Origin: CALBTQ01 sp036725605
GTDB taxonomy: Bacteria > Lernaellota > Lernaellaia > Lernaellales > Lernaellaceae
Length of the DNA: 64,000 nucleotides
Assembly: GCA_036725605.1 (NCBI GenBank)
Contig: DAIMDW010000012.1
Span: 1 to 64,000 of the forward strand
Reading direction: 5' to 3'
A program made the position numbers and the translations under genes. The notes beneath the pieces are model-generated. The model worked only from the letters and a program-made list of their open reading frames with translations, ran no database searches and was not told the origin of the DNA. The first letter of the stretch is position 1. The number at the start of each line of letters is the position of its first letter. Below, piece by piece: positions 1 to 9,953 of this stretch.

Positions 1-744
1 AAAGCTGACATAGTCGAAAACCGCCTCGTCATGGTCGCCGAACAGCTTGATCAACTCGCGGTAGTAGTGGCGCGCTGCGTCCTTGCGGCCCATCTTCTCG
101 GCAGTCATGCCCAGATGAAAATAGACCTCGGGCAGATCGAGCTGCGAGGGGTCGGTCTGCAACGCCTGCAAATAGGCCTGGTGCGCGTCGGCCCATTCGC
201 CGCGCTTGACCTTCGCGTCGGCCACGCCGACCAGCGCGACCACCGCCCGCGGGTGCGCCGGATACTTCGCCAGAAACGAGGCGTAGGCGTTGCCCGCCTG
301 CACGCCGCCGCGATAACGCATTTCCAGCGCGCCCTGCAACAGCAGGATGTCCGGGGCCTGCGGCGCTTCGGGATAGCGTTGCCCGAAATCGCGGCAGACC
401 TGATAGGCCGCGCTTTCCTGCCCGGCCAGATGCAGCAAGTGCGCCAGCGACGCCAGCGCTTCGGCGCCCGGCGGCTCGGCGGAGCAATCCTGCGCGACGC
501 TGCGCAGGCGGCTGATCGCTTCGCTTTGCGAACGCGGCGCGAGGGCGGCCGTCAGCAACAGCGGACAGCGTTGCGGACTTTGCGGATACGTTTCGAGGAA
601 CGCGGCGAGACGCGCATCGGCGGCGGCGATGTCGCCGGCTTGATACGCGGCCGAAACGGCTTGTGCGTCTTCATCCTCTCCGGCCCACGCCGCCAGAGGC
701 ATCAGCAACAAAAGCAGAAAACCAAGGCGTCGCAGAACGCCCAC
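1..744 (-). CDS. Exported TPR-repeat protein, C-terminus cut by window edge
   Basis: The frame is open to the left edge, so only the first 248 codons are seen. GTG at 744 is taken as the start: AAAGGA lies 9 bases upstream and the first residues form a signal peptide (MGVLRR, a Leu-rich core, then AWA before a likely cleavage near residue 21), so the product should be periplasmic. The mature part is helical with TPR-like units; the clearest is LGMTAEKMGRKDAARHYY around residue 205. TPR domains are protein-protein scaffolds and no catalytic motif is visible. It is the last visible gene of the rpsA-sppA-HU-phosphoesterase-HIT-lapA run. It sits where lapB lies in E. coli, but it has a cleavable signal rather than the LapB membrane anchor, so I do not call it LapB. 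The family is confident, the role unknown. Confidence 0.8.
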   Translation of the reverse strand, partial: MGVLRRLGFLLLLLMPLAAWAGEDEDAQAVSAAYQAGDIAAADARLAAFLETYPQSPQRCPLLLTAALAPRSQSEAISRLRSVAQDCSAEPPGAEALASLAHLLHLAGQESAAYQVCRDFGQRYPEAPQAPDILLLQGALEMRYRGGVQAGNAYASFLAKYPAHPRAVVALVGVADAKVKRGEWADAHQAYLQALQTDPSQLDLPEVYFHLGMTAEKMGRKDAARHYYRELIKLFGDHDEAVFDYVSF

Positions 745-801
745 AGCACGAAATCCTTTCGTTATGGGTCAATCGCGTTCGGTGACGCGAAGCGCAACCA
801 A

Positions 802-1191
802 TTATTCGGGCATGTCGACCGACGCGGGGGCGCGATAGACCTCGTCGTCCTCGGCCGGCCCGCGCAGGCGATTCAACTCGAAGCGCAAATCTTCCGTTTC
901 CTGCTGCGCCTGTTTGACGGCCCGTTTCGCCTGAAACACGACCGCCAGCGACAAGACCATCACCAGGAAACCGCCCGCCAGCAAGCAGATCGCGAAATAC
1001 GCGGCCACCGACGGCGCGATGCTCGTCTGGTAGCGCGTCTGGGACACGCCGGCGTCCTGATCGCCGGTGAACGGCACATCGATGCCCAGGGCGAATTTAT
1101 GCGAAAGTTCCGTTTCGTTGGAGAGGTACACCAGGGTGGTCAGAATCACCAGAACCAGGAACAAAAACGCCCACAAAACTTTCCTTACCAT
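802..1191 (-). CDS. LapA-like (DUF1049-type) small membrane protein
   Basis: The product has about 129 residues, with one hydrophobic segment at the very N-terminus (residues 4-21) and a second near residues 65-90. A charged, coiled-coil-like tail follows (KQAQQETEDLRFELNRL). This two-helix plus cytoplasmic coil layout is that of LapA/DUF1049 proteins, which in enterobacteria work with LapB in controlling LPS synthesis. An upstream ATG at 1206 is in frame, but GGAAGGG lies at the right distance from the ATG at 1191 and actually overlaps the 1206 codons, so 1191 is preferred. The neighbours (rpsA, HU/IHF upstream, a TPR gene downstream) match the conserved rpsA-ihfB-lapA context. The family assignment rests on topology and context rather than on a catalytic motif. 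Confidence 0.65.
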   Translation of the reverse strand: MVRKVLWAFLFLVLVILTTLVYLSNETELSHKFALGIDVPFTGDQDAGVSQTRYQTSIAPSVAAYFAICLLAGGFLVMVLSLAVVFQAKRAVKQAQQETEDLRFELNRLRGPAEDDEVYRAPASVDMPE

Positions 1192-1229
1192 CGCCAACCC
1201 TTCCATTCAAAAAACGACAACCAGTCGGT

Positions 1230-1721
1230 TTATTCCCCGTTCACTTGCGCCAGCGCCTTGACCAGCTCGAGGTAACTTTCCTCGATGTGCTGGCTGATGA
1301 CCCGGCATTCGGCGAACACCGGCATGAAGTTCACGTCGCCGTTCCAGCGGGGGACGATATGCAAATGCACATGCCCTTCCATGCCCGCGCCGGCGACGCG
1401 CCCGATGTTCACGCCCAGGTTGAAGCCGTGTGGGCGCATGGCGATCTTCAGCGCCTTCACGGCCATCTGCGCCAGTTGCATCATTTCCGTCCAGACGGTC
1501 AGCGGCAGATCCTCGACCTCGCCGATGTGCTCGTAAGGAGCGACCATCAAATGACCGTTGATGTACGGAAACTTATTCATGATGATGTAACACGTTTCGC
1601 CGCGATGTAAAATCAGGTTCTTGCGGTCGTCGTTCATCGGCGGCTTGGTGCAGAAGATGCACCCTTCCTCCGCTTCTTCCTTGATGTAGGAAATACGCCA
1701 GGGCGCGTGCATTCGATCCAT
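1230..1721 (-). CDS. HIT family nucleotide hydrolase/transferase
   Basis: The 163-residue protein carries the histidine triad GHVHLHIVP around residue 116, the catalytic signature of HIT enzymes, which cleave or transfer nucleotidyl groups from dinucleoside polyphosphates and AMP conjugates. The N-terminus has CIFC (Cys21, Cys24), typical of the Ap4A-phosphorylase-like HIT branch, where the cysteines help bind zinc. Likely cytosolic. Two Met codons (1721 and 1712) are possible starts; both precede the conserved APWRISYI segment, and neither has a decisive ribosome site. It lies 18 bases after the phosphoesterase gene and is presumably co-transcribed. The exact substrate cannot be read from sequence. 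Confidence 0.9.
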   Translation of the reverse strand: MDRMHAPWRISYIKEEAEEGCIFCTKPPMNDDRKNLILHRGETCYIIMNKFPYINGHLMVAPYEHIGEVEDLPLTVWTEMMQLAQMAVKALKIAMRPHGFNLGVNIGRVAGAGMEGHVHLHIVPRWNGDVNFMPVFAECRVISQHIEESYLELVKALAQVNGE

Positions 1722-1739
1722 AGGGCACCGTCGCTTTCG

Positions 1740-2228
1740 CTAAAGAGTGATGTGCGAAAAAACCAATTCCCGTTCGCCGATCGTCAGCAATCCCGCCGAG
1801 GGCGGGCCGTTGCGCGGCAACATGAGGGAACCGGGATTAAAATAGATGACTTTATTCCGTTTTTCCAGGTGGGGGGTGTGACTGTGGCCGAACACCACCG
1901 CGTGCACGTCGGCAAACAGCGGCGCCAGGCGGTCGACCAGGGTGTGCGGCGCGCCCCACCCGTGCGCCAGGCCGATGCGCCAGGGGCCCAACTCGACGAT
2001 GCGCCGCACGGGCATGCGCGGATCGGCGTCGGGTTCGTCGCAATTGCCTTCGACGGCGTAAAAGGGAATATCGGGAAAAGCGACGGCCGTCAGCCAGTCC
2101 AGGTCGCCGACATCGCCGGCGTGCAAAATCGCGTCGACTTGGGAGAAGTGCGTCGCGGCCAGCTTGAGCAGCGGGCCGCGATCACTACCACGCGTCAGGT
2201 GAGTATCGGAAAGAATGCCGACTCGCAA
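1740..2228 (-). CDS. YfcE/MJ0936-type metallophosphoesterase
   Basis: A compact calcineurin-like phosphoesterase of about 162 residues. All metal-binding motifs are present in order: GILSDTHL, HAGDVGD, EGNCD, AHGWG and GHSHTP. The family hydrolyses phosphodiesters with two metal ions; the physiological substrate is usually unknown. The frame is open upstream to an ATG at 2276, but that start would overlap the HU gene by 32 bases and add residues not expected in the family. A TTG at 2228, 17 bases after the HU stop, puts the first beta strand (LRVGILSD) at the N-terminus and is preferred, though the ribosome site is weak. It is part of the minus-strand run with HU and HIT genes. Confidence 0.85.
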   Translation of the reverse strand: MRVGILSDTHLTRGSDRGPLLKLAATHFSQVDAILHAGDVGDLDWLTAVAFPDIPFYAVEGNCDEPDADPRMPVRRIVELGPWRIGLAHGWGAPHTLVDRLAPLFADVHAVVFGHSHTPHLEKRNKVIYFNPGSLMLPRNGPPSAGLLTIGERELVFSHITL

Positions 2229-2244
2229 CGAGCGCTCGTTCGGC

Positions 2245-2550
2245 TTATTCGTCGTCGGAATCGCCGCCCAAACCATAGTCCACCAACCGCTTCAGGCTCT
2301 TGCCGGCCTTGAAGAAGGGGACTTTCTTGGAGGGCACATCAACTTTATCGGATGTTTTCGGGTTGCGACCGATGCGGGACTTGCGTTCGCGCAGGTGAAA
2401 GCTGCCAAAACCGCGAATCTCGATACGATCACCGTCCACCAGCGCCTGGGTCATGCGATCGAAAATGGTATTGACGATTACTTCCGCGTCCTTCTTCTTT
2501 CCACTGGGAATATGAGTGGCAACTTGATTGATGAGGTCGCTTTTAGTCAT
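2245..2550 (-). CDS. ihfB: HU/IHF family DNA-binding protein
   Basis: A 101-residue histone-like protein with the family signature GFGSFHLRERKSRIGRNPKT, the beta arm that intercalates in DNA. The KVPFFKAGKSLK end and the position just downstream of rpsA (with sppA in between) resemble the IHF beta subunit, so ihfB is proposed; a plain HU homodimer is the alternative and cannot be excluded. It would bend DNA in nucleoid organisation, recombination and transcription. A near-perfect ribosome site, AAGGAGGAAGG, overlaps the sppA stop codon 15 bases upstream of its ATG, so it is co-transcribed with sppA and independently well translated. The C-terminus ends in an acidic GGDSDDE. Confidence 0.88.
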   Translation of the reverse strand: MTKSDLINQVATHIPSGKKKDAEVIVNTIFDRMTQALVDGDRIEIRGFGSFHLRERKSRIGRNPKTSDKVDVPSKKVPFFKAGKSLKRLVDYGLGGDSDDE

Positions 2551-2565
2551 CGATCACCTTCCTCC

Positions 2566-3456
2566 TTAGCGAAAATACAGACGGCCTGTGCGGGCGCTGT
2601 CTGCTGAGTCGGTCAACTGTTTACTGAGCCGACCGGTCAATTCATCCAGAAAAAAATCCATCAAACTCGGCTTGGGACGCTTGGGATAAATCAAACGCAC
2701 CTTGCCGACAATGTGCAGCCGTTCTTTGATCAGATCGACCGCATCGTACAGGGAACCCAATTCGTCGACCAGACCCAACTCCTTGGCTTGCGCCCCCGAG
2801 TAGATCCGGCCGCTGGCCAGCGCGCGCGTCGTTTCCTCGTCGAGCTGACGCCCGGCCATCACCGCCTCGACGAATTGCCGATGCACGTCGTCGACGGTTT
2901 CCTGCAGCGCGGCCGCTTCCTGCCTGGTCAGCGAATGCCCGATGTTGCCGGTGTCCTTCAACTCGCCGGACTTGACCACCTGGCTGCGCAGGCCAAGCAT
3001 GCGGAACGCTTCCTCGCCGGTGATGAACTCCATCACCACGCCGATCGACCCGGTGATCGTGCCCGGATTGGCCACGATCGTCTGGGCGGCGCAGGCGATG
3101 TAGTACCCGCCCGACGCCGCGGTCGACGCGAGCGAGGCCACCACCGGTTTGTTTTGCGCCGCGCGCACCAGTTCGCCGTAGATTTCCTGCACCGGCGCGA
3201 CCACGCCGCCCGGGGAATCGATACGCACCAGCAACGCGCGGATGCTGTCGTCCTCGGCAAAACGGCGAATGTCCTTCATCGTGTCTTCGCTGTCGTCGAT
3301 CACGCCGTAGATCTCGATCACGCCGACCGATTCATCCACGAAAGGAATGCCGTCGTCCGCCGAAAAAAACGAAAACGAACCGAGTATCACCAAGTAAAAG
3401 AACACCGCCACCAGGCTGACCAGCAAAAAACCATAAAGGATTGGATGCCGTTTCAT
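2566..3456 (-). CDS. sppA: Signal peptide peptidase SppA, single-domain type
   Basis: A membrane-anchored serine protease (family S49) that degrades signal peptides left after secretion. The start at 3456 gives 296 residues beginning MKRHPILYGF with one transmembrane helix (about residues 7-30); an upstream in-frame ATG at 3501 would add a charged extension before the helix and is rejected. The substrate-binding RIDSPGG lies at 79-85. Ser115 in the STAASGGYY segment is the expected nucleophile, and Lys167 in SGELKDTG the general base of the Ser/Lys dyad. The length matches the Bacillus-type short SppA that assembles as an octamer, not the double-length E. coli form. It lies between rpsA and the HU gene. 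A second, lipoprotein-type member is at 62150. Confidence 0.92.
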   Translation of the reverse strand: MKRHPILYGFLLVSLVAVFFYLVILGSFSFFSADDGIPFVDESVGVIEIYGVIDDSEDTMKDIRRFAEDDSIRALLVRIDSPGGVVAPVQEIYGELVRAAQNKPVVASLASTAASGGYYIACAAQTIVANPGTITGSIGVVMEFITGEEAFRMLGLRSQVVKSGELKDTGNIGHSLTRQEAAALQETVDDVHRQFVEAVMAGRQLDEETTRALASGRIYSGAQAKELGLVDELGSLYDAVDLIKERLHIVGKVRLIYPKRPKPSLMDFFLDELTGRLSKQLTDSADSARTGRLYFR

Positions 3457-3531
3457 GTCATGCCTTTTTTCGGGCGTTGATGAAGGCAGGGAACGACGCA
3501 CCCCGGTGCGCCGCTCCCGCCGTCGGATTGA

Positions 3532-5604
<2,073 letters not shown>

Positions 5605-5751
5605 TAGTTAAAGTTCCCCTTTCAAGACTATATTTCGCACATCCTCGTAAGGATGTTCGATACGCGCCGATCCTTCTTTGTCGCCGTATCCGGCCAACGG
5701 AGGCTTTTTCTTACCCCTCGCCGCACAAAGATCGAAAAAACACTATATTTC

Positions 5752-5770
5752 AATAGGTTGAACACCTATT
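5752..5770 (-). promoter_or_regulatory. Hairpin in the rpsA leader
   Basis: On the minus strand AATAGGT-GTTCA-ACCTATT forms a perfect 7-bp stem with a 5-base loop, beginning about 13 bases after the predicted rpsA transcription start. It is not followed by a U-tract, so it is unlikely to be a terminator. It may stabilise the 5' end or take part in S1 autoregulation. The role is inferred only from position. Confidence 0.45.
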
Positions 5771-5789
5771 CCCTGAAAAACGGGGATGC

Positions 5790-5818
5790 ATTGTACCCTA
5801 GGCGATGGCGACTTACAA
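5790..5818 (-). promoter_or_regulatory. Promoter of rpsA
   Basis: Minus strand TTGTAA (5818-5813), 17-base spacer, TACAAT (5795-5790). The match to the vegetative consensus and the ideal spacing make it the best candidate for the start of the rpsA transcript near 5783, which leaves a leader of about 180 bases. Confidence 0.75.
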
Positions 5819-5845
5819 GAGGGTAAAATCGGTATTTTCCATCGC

Positions 5846-5872
5846 AAAATAAAGACGCGAGGGACCGCCTCG
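5846..5872 (-). terminator. Possible intrinsic terminator after tpiA
   Basis: Just after the tpiA stop the minus strand reads CGAGG-CGGTC-CCTCG followed by CGTCTTTATTTT. The stem is only 5 bp, so this is a modest terminator candidate closing the gapA-pgk-tpiA operon before the rpsA promoter. Confidence 0.4.
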
Positions 5873-5876
5873 GCCT

Positions 5877-6635
5877 TTATTTTTCAAAGCGTACGATGCG
5901 CGTAAAACTGTCGGCCTTCAACGAAGCGCCGCCGACCAGCGCGCCGTCGATATCCGGGCATGCCATGAGCTCGTCGACGTTGTCGGGCTTGACCGAACCG
6001 CCGTACTGAATGCGCAGGCCGTTGGCCGTGGCGGCGTCGAAACGCTCGCTGAGCCAGTTGCGCACCATCTCGTGCACTTCCTGCGCCTGCTGCGGCGTGG
6101 CCGTCTTGCCCGTGCCGATGGCCCAGACCGGCTCGTAGGCGATGACCAGTTTCTGCGCCTGTTCCAGCGACAAACCGGCCAGACCTTCGTTGAGCTGATC
6201 TTCCAGCACGGCGAAGGTGCGGCCGGCTTCACGCTCTTCGAGCAACTCGCCGATGCAGTAAATCGGCGTCAGGCCGGCGTTGAGCGCGGCCACGATCTTC
6301 TTGTTGCATAGCTCGCTGGTCTCGCCGAAGATGTGGCGCCGCTCGCTGTGGCCGATGACCACATACGCACAGCCGGCGTCCACGAGCATCTGCGGGGCGA
6401 CTTCGCCGGTGAACGCGCCCTTTTCTTCGAAGTGGCAATTCTGCGCGCCCAGGCCGATGTTCGTGCCCGCGATCGCGTCGCGCACTTCGCCCAGTACGGT
6501 GAACGAAGGAATGAGCACGACGTCCACGTCGGTCACGTCGCCCACGCTTTTCGCCAACGCCGCGGCCAGTTCCCGCGCCGGCGCGGTCGATAAATACATT
6601 TTCCAGTTGCCTGCCAAAATCGGTCGGCGAGTCAT
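5877..6635 (-). CDS. tpiA: Triosephosphate isomerase
   Basis: Interconverts dihydroxyacetone phosphate and glyceraldehyde 3-phosphate in glycolysis. The 252-residue length is normal for the TIM-barrel family. The N-terminus has GNWKMYLS (Asn10 and Lys12 of the active site), followed by VIGHSERR (catalytic His97), AYEPVWAIGTGKTA (catalytic Glu169 and the mobile loop) and the phosphate-binding IQYGGSVKPDN and GALVGGASL. It is the last gene of gapA-pgk-tpiA, 30 bases after pgk. The start is unambiguous (MTRRPILAGNWKM). Confidence 0.98.
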   Translation of the reverse strand: MTRRPILAGNWKMYLSTAPARELAAALAKSVGDVTDVDVVLIPSFTVLGEVRDAIAGTNIGLGAQNCHFEEKGAFTGEVAPQMLVDAGCAYVVIGHSERRHIFGETSELCNKKIVAALNAGLTPIYCIGELLEEREAGRTFAVLEDQLNEGLAGLSLEQAQKLVIAYEPVWAIGTGKTATPQQAQEVHEMVRNWLSERFDAATANGLRIQYGGSVKPDNVDELMACPDIDGALVGGASLKADSFTRIVRFEK

Positions 6636-6665
6636 GTGATTCTCCTTGGTGTATTCGTAAATGGT

Positions 6666-7847
6666 TTAGCTTTCCAACGCCGTCACGCCGGGCAATTCCT
6701 TGCCCTCCAGCAATTCCAGACTGGCGCCGCCGCCGGTGGAAATGTGGCTGATTTTATCGGCCATGCCCGCTTTCTTCACGGCGCTGACCGAATCGCCGCC
6801 GCCGACGATCGAGATCGAACCGCTCTCGGCCACCGCCTTGGCGATGCCGATGGTGCCCGCGGCGAACGGCGCGTGCTCGAACACGCCCATCGGGCCGTTC
6901 CAGACGATCGTCTTGGCGCCGACCAGCGCGTCCGTGTAAAGGCGAATCGTTTCCGGGCCGATGTCCAGGCCCATCATGTCGGTCGGGAAATCCTGGTTGG
7001 TGACGATCTTCACCGCCGCGTCGGCCGCGATCGTCGCGGCAACCACGTGATCGACCGGCAGCAGAATCTTCGCGCCCTTTTTCTCGGCGCGGGCCAGCGT
7101 TTCGCGCGCGTAGGTGATGCGCCCGCCGTCGACCAGGCTCTTGCCCACCTCGAAGCCCTTCGCGGCCAGGAAGGTATAGGCCATGCCGCCGCCGATGATC
7201 AGGCCGTCGACCTTGTCCAGCAGCGTGTTGACCACGCCGATTTTATCGCTGACCTTCGCCCCGCCGAGGATCGCCCAGAAGGGTCGCTCGGGGTCGGCCA
7301 GCGCCTCTTTCAAATACCGCAATTCCTTGCGCATCAGATAACCGGCCGCCTTTTCTTCCACCAGACGCGGCAGCGCCTCGACGCTGGCGTGGGCGCGGTG
7401 GCTGCTGCCGAACGCGTCGTTGACGTACACGGTCGCCAGCTCGGCCAGCTTGGCGGCGAATTCCGGATCGTTCGCCGTTTCACCGGGGATGAAGCGGAGG
7501 TTTTCCAGCATCATGACTTCGCCGTCCTTGAGCTGCTGGGCGACGACCTTGACGCCGTCGGACACGACGTCCGGGGCCATGATCACATCGCGATCCAGCA
7601 GTTCGGCCATCCGCTCGGCCACGGGCATCAGCGACAATTTCTCGTCGTACTTGCCCTTGGGCCGGCCCAGGTGACTGGCTACGACCAACCGGCCGCCGTC
7701 GCGCAGCACCTTGCGCACCGTGGGCAGCACGGCGCGGATGCGCGTATCGTCGGTGATTTTGCCTTCGGCCAGAGGAACATTGAGGTCCGCCCGCAAAAAG
7801 ATGTGTTTGCCTTCCAATTCCAGTTCGTCGATGTATTTGACGGCCAT
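6666..7847 (-). CDS. pgk: Phosphoglycerate kinase
   Basis: Transfers the acyl phosphate of 1,3-bisphosphoglycerate to ADP. At 393 residues it has the bacterial length. Visible signatures are FLRADLNVPL near the N-terminus (substrate-binding Arg and Asn), the basic patch VVASHLGRPKGKYDE, LENLRFIPGE, GGAKVSDKIGVV, and the nucleotide-binding VWNGPMGVFE and GGGDSVSAV near the C-terminus. It follows gapA by only 4 bases and precedes tpiA by 30, so the three enzymes of triose metabolism are made from one transcript. Confidence 0.98.
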   Translation of the reverse strand: MAVKYIDELELEGKHIFLRADLNVPLAEGKITDDTRIRAVLPTVRKVLRDGGRLVVASHLGRPKGKYDEKLSLMPVAERMAELLDRDVIMAPDVVSDGVKVVAQQLKDGEVMMLENLRFIPGETANDPEFAAKLAELATVYVNDAFGSSHRAHASVEALPRLVEEKAAGYLMRKELRYLKEALADPERPFWAILGGAKVSDKIGVVNTLLDKVDGLIIGGGMAYTFLAAKGFEVGKSLVDGGRITYARETLARAEKKGAKILLPVDHVVAATIAADAAVKIVTNQDFPTDMMGLDIGPETIRLYTDALVGAKTIVWNGPMGVFEHAPFAAGTIGIAKAVAESGSISIVGGGDSVSAVKKAGMADKISHISTGGGASLELLEGKELPGVTALES

Positions 7848-7851
7848 CGTT

Positions 7852-8880
7852 TTATTCCTTTCGCAACATATGGTTGATGAGTTCGATCAGCCGGGATACA
7901 TAACCGATTTCGTTGTCATACCAAAGCATTAATTTGAGCAACCACCCCGACCCGTCCGCCGCCACGACCTGGATGAGCGCCTCATCCACGGTCGCCGAAG
8001 CGGTCGAGCCGTTCATATCACCGGAAACCACCGGATCGCTGACGGTCGATAAAATCCCCCGCAGATCCCCCTGGGCGGCAGCGCGCAACTGTGCGTTGAC
8101 GTCTTCCGCCCTTACATACGTTTTAAGCACGACCGACAAATCAATCAAGCTGACATTCAAGATCGGCACCCGCAACGACAGCCCGCCGATCTTCCCGCGC
8201 AGATGCGGAAACAGCACGGCCAGCCCGTCGGTCGCGCCGGTCGAGGTCGGAATGATGTTCGTCGCCGCCGCGCGCGCCCGGCGCAAATCGGCGCACGGTC
8301 CGTCGATCAGGTTCTGCCCCTGCGTATACGCGTGGACCGTCGTGAAGTTCGCGCCCTGCACCCCATAGGTTTCATCGAGCAGACGCAACACCGGCGCCAG
8401 TCCGTTGGTCGTGCAACTCGCGTTGGAGAGAATAGAGTCGCGCGCCGGATCGTACGCGCCCTCGTTGACGCCCATCACGAACGTGCGCACGCGATCTTGA
8501 TCGTCCGCCGCCACGTTGGCCGACAGCAGCACGCGCTCGGCTCCGGCGGTGCGATGCTTTTGCAGAAAGTCGAAATTCTTGTTGCAGCCGGTCGCTTCCA
8601 GCGCCAGCCAGATATTCTTCTCGCGCCAGGGCAGCCCTTGCGGATCGGCCCGATGCAGCACCTCGATCGCCTGTCCGTCGACGATCAACCGATCGCCTTC
8701 GACCTTCACCTCGCCGGGAAAACGTCCGTGCGCGGAGTCGTATTTAAGCAGGTGCGCCAGCGTCGGCGTGTCAGCCACGTCGTTGATCGCCGCGATGGTA
8801 AATTCTTCCCGCCGCCAGGCATGACGGAAGAACGCGCGGCCGATGCGGCCGAAACCGTTGATCGCCACCTGTTTGTTCAT
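7852..8880 (-). CDS. gapA: Glyceraldehyde-3-phosphate dehydrogenase
   Basis: Oxidises glyceraldehyde 3-phosphate to 1,3-bisphosphoglycerate with NAD. The Rossmann motif INGFGRIGR is at the N-terminus, the catalytic cysteine is in SNASCTTNGLAPVL, and the C-terminal WYDNEIGYVSRL is typical. An Asp in the INDVAD segment after the second beta strand suggests NAD rather than NADP preference. The frame extends upstream, but the start is ATG 8880 (MNKQVAINGFG), preceded by AAAGGG, which gives 342 residues. It heads gapA-pgk-tpiA. A TTGACA - 16 - TAAACT promoter lies about 40 bases upstream, back to back with the rluD promoter. Confidence 0.97.
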   Translation of the reverse strand: MNKQVAINGFGRIGRAFFRHAWRREEFTIAAINDVADTPTLAHLLKYDSAHGRFPGEVKVEGDRLIVDGQAIEVLHRADPQGLPWREKNIWLALEATGCNKNFDFLQKHRTAGAERVLLSANVAADDQDRVRTFVMGVNEGAYDPARDSILSNASCTTNGLAPVLRLLDETYGVQGANFTTVHAYTQGQNLIDGPCADLRRARAAATNIIPTSTGATDGLAVLFPHLRGKIGGLSLRVPILNVSLIDLSVVLKTYVRAEDVNAQLRAAAQGDLRGILSTVSDPVVSGDMNGSTASATVDEALIQVVAADGSGWLLKLMLWYDNEIGYVSRLIELINHMLRKE

Positions 8881-8924
8881 GGAATCAAAACCCTTTAAAA
8901 AACGTTTTCCTTGCGCGCTAGGGG

Positions 8925-8952
8925 AGTTTAGCGTGCAATTTCGCCATGTCAA
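8925..8952 (-). promoter_or_regulatory. Promoter of gapA-pgk-tpiA
   Basis: Minus strand TTGACA (8952-8947), 16-base spacer, TAAACT (8930-8925). The -35 is perfect and the -10 matches at 4 of 6 positions. The predicted start near 8918 gives a leader of about 38 bases with AAAGGG before the gapA ATG. Confidence 0.7.
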
Positions 8953-8960
8953 GAATACAT

Positions 8961-8989
8961 CTTGTAACCCGCCGGCGCGTCGTTACAAT
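8961..8989 (+). promoter_or_regulatory. Symmetric promoter of rluD, apparently leaderless
   Basis: Plus strand TTGTAA (8962-8967), 16 bases, TACAAT (8984-8989). The -10 ends 7 bases before the rluD ATG (8997), so transcription should begin at or next to the start codon, and no ribosome site is present. The element is also an inverted repeat (TTGTAAC - 13 - GTTACAA). On the minus strand it reads TTGTAA - 16 - TACAAG, so it could fire towards gapA too. Confidence 0.65.
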
Positions 8990-8996
8990 TGCAGCC

Positions 8997-9953
8997 ATGG
9001 AAGAAAAGCGATTCATCGTTCCCGCCAGCCTCGACGGACAGCGGCTCGACCGCGCCCTGGCCGAGCTCGAGCCCTCGCTCACGCGTAGCCAGGCGGCGAA
9101 GCTCGCCAAGGAAGGTCATGTGTCGCTCAACGGCGCGCCGGCCAAGGCGTCCGCCGCCGTGCAGACGGGCCAGACGCTGACCGTGACGATGAATCCACCC
9201 GCGGCAAGCGAGCCCGAGGCGCAGGACATCGCGCTGGATATCCTCTACGCCGACGAGCATCTGCTGGTGATCAACAAAGCGGCGGGGATGGTCGTGCACC
9301 CCGCGCCGGGCAATCCGGACGGCACGCTGGTCAACGCCCTGTTGCATCACGTGCCGGAGCTGCGCGAGTACAGCATCGACGGGCGGCCGGGCATCGTGCA
9401 TCGGCTGGACAAGGGCACGACCGGCGTGCTGGTCGTCGCCAAAACGCACCAGGCGCTGATTGAACTGCAACGCCAGTTCGCCGGGCGCGAGGTCGAGAAA
9501 ATCTACCTCGCCCTGGTGGTCGGCACGCCCAGGCAGAAGGAAGGCCGCATCGACCTGGCGTTGGGCCGGCACGTGCGCGAGCGGAAGAAAATCAGCAGCG
9601 TCACCACGCACGGGCGCGCCGCGACGACCTTGTATAAGGTGGAGGCCGCGCACGGCGGCATCAGCGCGCTGCGCTGCACCTTGCTGTCGGGTCGCACGCA
9701 TCAGATCCGCGTGCACTGCGCCGAGTCCGGCTGGCCGTTGGTCGGCGACGCGACTTACGGCGGCGTGCGTTCGCTCAAGAACATCGCGGATGTGCCGCTG
9801 CGTCTGGCCTGTCAGGCGTTGGATCGTCCGGCGCTGCACGCGCACCGGCTGGCCTTTACGCATCCGCTCAACGGCGAACGCCTTGAATTTTTCGCCCCGC
9901 TGCCGGACGATCTGAAAAAAATACTCGCCTTGATCGGAGCGGAAAATGTCTAA
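8997..9953 (+). CDS. rluD: RluA/RluD-family 23S rRNA pseudouridine synthase
   Basis: Converts specific uridines to pseudouridine, in RluD's case in helix 69 of 23S rRNA. The 318-residue product has an N-terminal S4 RNA-binding domain (LDGQRLDRALAELEPSLTRS onward), then the catalytic domain with PGIVHRLDKGTTGVLVVAK, whose Asp is the catalytic residue, and LLSGRTHQIRVH. These place it in the RluA/C/D group; RluD is preferred from the S4 domain and the downstream yfiH partner, which often follows rluD. An upstream in-frame ATG at 8946 would run through both promoter elements, so ATG 8997 is chosen even though it has no ribosome site. It overlaps yfiH by 8 bases. Confidence 0.93.
   Translation: MEEKRFIVPASLDGQRLDRALAELEPSLTRSQAAKLAKEGHVSLNGAPAKASAAVQTGQTLTVTMNPPAASEPEAQDIALDILYADEHLLVINKAAGMVVHPAPGNPDGTLVNALLHHVPELREYSIDGRPGIVHRLDKGTTGVLVVAKTHQALIELQRQFAGREVEKIYLALVVGTPRQKEGRIDLALGRHVRERKKISSVTTHGRAATTLYKVEAAHGGISALRCTLLSGRTHQIRVHCAESGWPLVGDATYGGVRSLKNIADVPLRLACQALDRPALHAHRLAFTHPLNGERLEFFAPLPDDLKKILALIGAENV

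Noticed and set aside
31..1275. 414-codon plus-strand frame at the left edge
   Set aside because: Opposite the TPR, LapA-like and HIT genes, each of which has a start signal and recognisable sequence; the plus-strand frame has neither.
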